A stretch of 64,000 nt of DNA from NCBI RefSeq assembly GCF_004122105.1, contig NZ_SBKN01000003.1, positions 124,001 through 188,000 on the forward strand. Reading direction: 5' to 3'. The notes under the pieces were generated by a model, which worked only from the letters and a program-made list of their open reading frames with translations, was not told the origin of the DNA and ran no database searches. This DNA is from Flavobacterium stagni. Its GTDB lineage: Bacteria > Bacteroidota > Bacteroidia > Flavobacteriales > Flavobacteriaceae. Position 1 is the stretch's first letter, and each line of letters opens with the position of its first letter. The position numbers and the translations under genes are program-made. Positions 63,901 to 64,000 of the stretch are shown piece after piece.

Positions 63901-64000
63901 GTCCTGTGTTGTTAACGGCTTCAGCGGCCGCATTAGGGTTTTTGCCTATGGCGATTTCCGGTTCGGCAGGAGCAGAGGTGCAGCGTCCATTAGCGACCGT
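60963..64000 (+). CDS. CusA/CzcA-family heavy-metal RND efflux pump (C-terminus off the right edge)
   Basis: About 1012 residues are visible. The protein starts MLQKIIAFSLKNKLIVLLFT with a TM segment. Then come the pore/porter part (GAVPDVTNNQVQVITTSRNL, IEQFITYPVEIEMANLPGVK) and the TM4 motif LGAIDFGIIIDGAVIIVEF with the acidic proton-relay residues typical of heavy-metal RND pumps. The second repeat ends with GFIALFGIAVLNGIVLIEHF and RPVLLTASAAALGFLPMAIS. Bacteroidota CusA proteins are often near 1440 residues because of a TolC-like extension; whether this one has it cannot be seen. It probably forms a CusCBA-type complex that exports Cu+/Ag+ or Zn2+/Co2+. It may be controlled by the RR/HK pair upstream. 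Confidence 0.92.
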   Translation, partial: MLQKIIAFSLKNKLIVLLFTALVLGFGIFSVFQISIGAVPDVTNNQVQVITTSRNLSTQDIEQFITYPVEIEMANLPGVKEIRSVSKFGLSVVTIVFEDDMGTYLPRQLIAEKIKAASENIPPGFGTPQMGPITTGLGEIYQYTLEVKPAYQDLYDATDLRTIQDWTVKRQLSGIKGVVEINTWGGYLKQYEVAINTSKLKAMNISTSEVFMALEKNNSIAGGSYIEKVNQSYFIRGEGKVGSLEDIGNIVVANKNGLPIYVNDVAQVRFGSANRFGAITGNGQGEKVMGQIMMLKGGNSKQVIHDVKTRVAEIQKTLPKGVYINPVLERSELVGKTTFTVAENLILGCLIVIFVVVLLLGNWRSGLVVASVIPLCLLFAISFMNIFNIDANLMSLGAIDFGIIIDGAVIIVEFIAFQIAHKAKHLNHLSKSERQIQIDEITFKSASKMMNSAVFGQLIILIVFIPILSLSGVEGKMFKPMAMTFSFALVGAMLFCFTYVPVVSSLFLKAKEERTDTFSVRLINKLNALYRPIIKWALMNTRKVMYSAGALLVFAIALFTTMGGEFIPTLDEGDFVIQPVLKTGTSLSKTIKITTQIEKTILKNFPEVQQVVSRIGAAEVPTDPMSMEESDIIVKLKPKGEWTSASTKDELADKIKEAVEKQIPNIEIEFTQPIEMRFNELISGTRSDVAIKIFGEDLNVLAKRAEQIKNAIKDVEGASDIIVEKTEGLPQMSVQFDRTKIARYGLNTADLNEMIALGFAGATVGTVFEGEKRFDMVIRLDKDKRQNIDDLRNLYVTTPRGEQIPLYQLAKIEYTEGPAKISRDNTHRRIVVGINVRNRDMQSVVDDVQKIINEKIKLPQGYYITYGGQFENLQSAKARLMIAVPIALFLIFVLLYFAFQSVKEALMVYSAIPLSAVGGILFLWLRDLPFSISAGVGFIALFGIAVLNGIVLIEHFKELKHEGMTDIDELIKKGTTDRLRPVLLTASAAALGFLPMAISGSAGAEVQRPLAT

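Overview
The window is a gene-dense, AT-rich stretch of a Bacteroidota chromosome, almost certainly Flavobacteriaceae and close to Flavobacterium. The evidence is: two secreted proteins with type IX secretion (T9SS) type A C-terminal tags; a fused LpxC-FabZ protein; a fused alpha/beta 2-oxoacid dehydrogenase E1; a BshA (bacillithiol) homologue; start codons without Shine-Dalgarno sequences; and many copies of the Bacteroidota -7 promoter element TAnnTTTG just upstream of genes. I saw no rRNA, tRNA, CRISPR array, prophage or insertion sequence. No gap between genes exceeds about 175 bases.

Layout. 1-13343: cell envelope and central carbon genes (tsaD running off the left edge, tamB, pfkA-gap, a BadF-type kinase, mgsA, a RidA-family gene, lptD, a cell-wall amidase). 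13377-24600: an MCE/MlaD protein, two Fe-S proteins around a HAD protein, two small unknowns, a GH3/serine-hydrolase lipoprotein, bshA, a PrcB-like lipoprotein, a small barrel protein and aroC. 24605-36982: a dicarboxylate symporter, a T9SS cargo protein, a 46-residue membrane protein, a DCC thiol oxidoreductase, mutS2, ung, several surface or unknown proteins, a substrate-binding protein coupled to a GNAT acetyltransferase, a nucleoside phosphorylase, a SUI1 factor and a 2OG-Fe(II) oxygenase. 37157-47149: E1 fusion, an SRPBCC protein, an HD hydrolase, then the lipid A run lpxD, lpxC-fabZ, lpxA, efp, a second lpxD, an NTF2-like protein and sucD.

The most interesting region is 47224-52824 on the minus strand. 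It reads, in order of transcription: ECF sigma factor, 92-residue single-TM protein (probable anti-sigma), membrane-anchored Spy/CnrX-like metal-sensor candidate, MbnP-family copper protein, MbnH-like diheme MauG enzyme, YHYH-domain protein with a T9SS tag, and a second diheme MauG lipoprotein. Three sites in the cluster look like ECF promoters (GCnnGAA, 13-14 nt spacer counted after one further base, CGTCTAA), placed before the sigma gene, the anti-sigma gene and the YHYH gene. I infer a self-regulated, metal-sensing operon that builds a post-translationally modified copper-binding surface system. This combines a CnrYXH-like control unit with an MbnP/MbnH maturation pair.

52943-64000: fabG, a VWA membrane protein, an LtaS-type sulfatase, then a second metal locus: response regulator, CDF transporter, histidine kinase and a CusA/CzcA RND pump that runs off the right edge. 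The two metal loci are about 5 kb apart. Two copies of a structured intergenic repeat with conserved ends (34539-34596 and 39140-39213) and several compact terminators that overlap stop codons are also notable.
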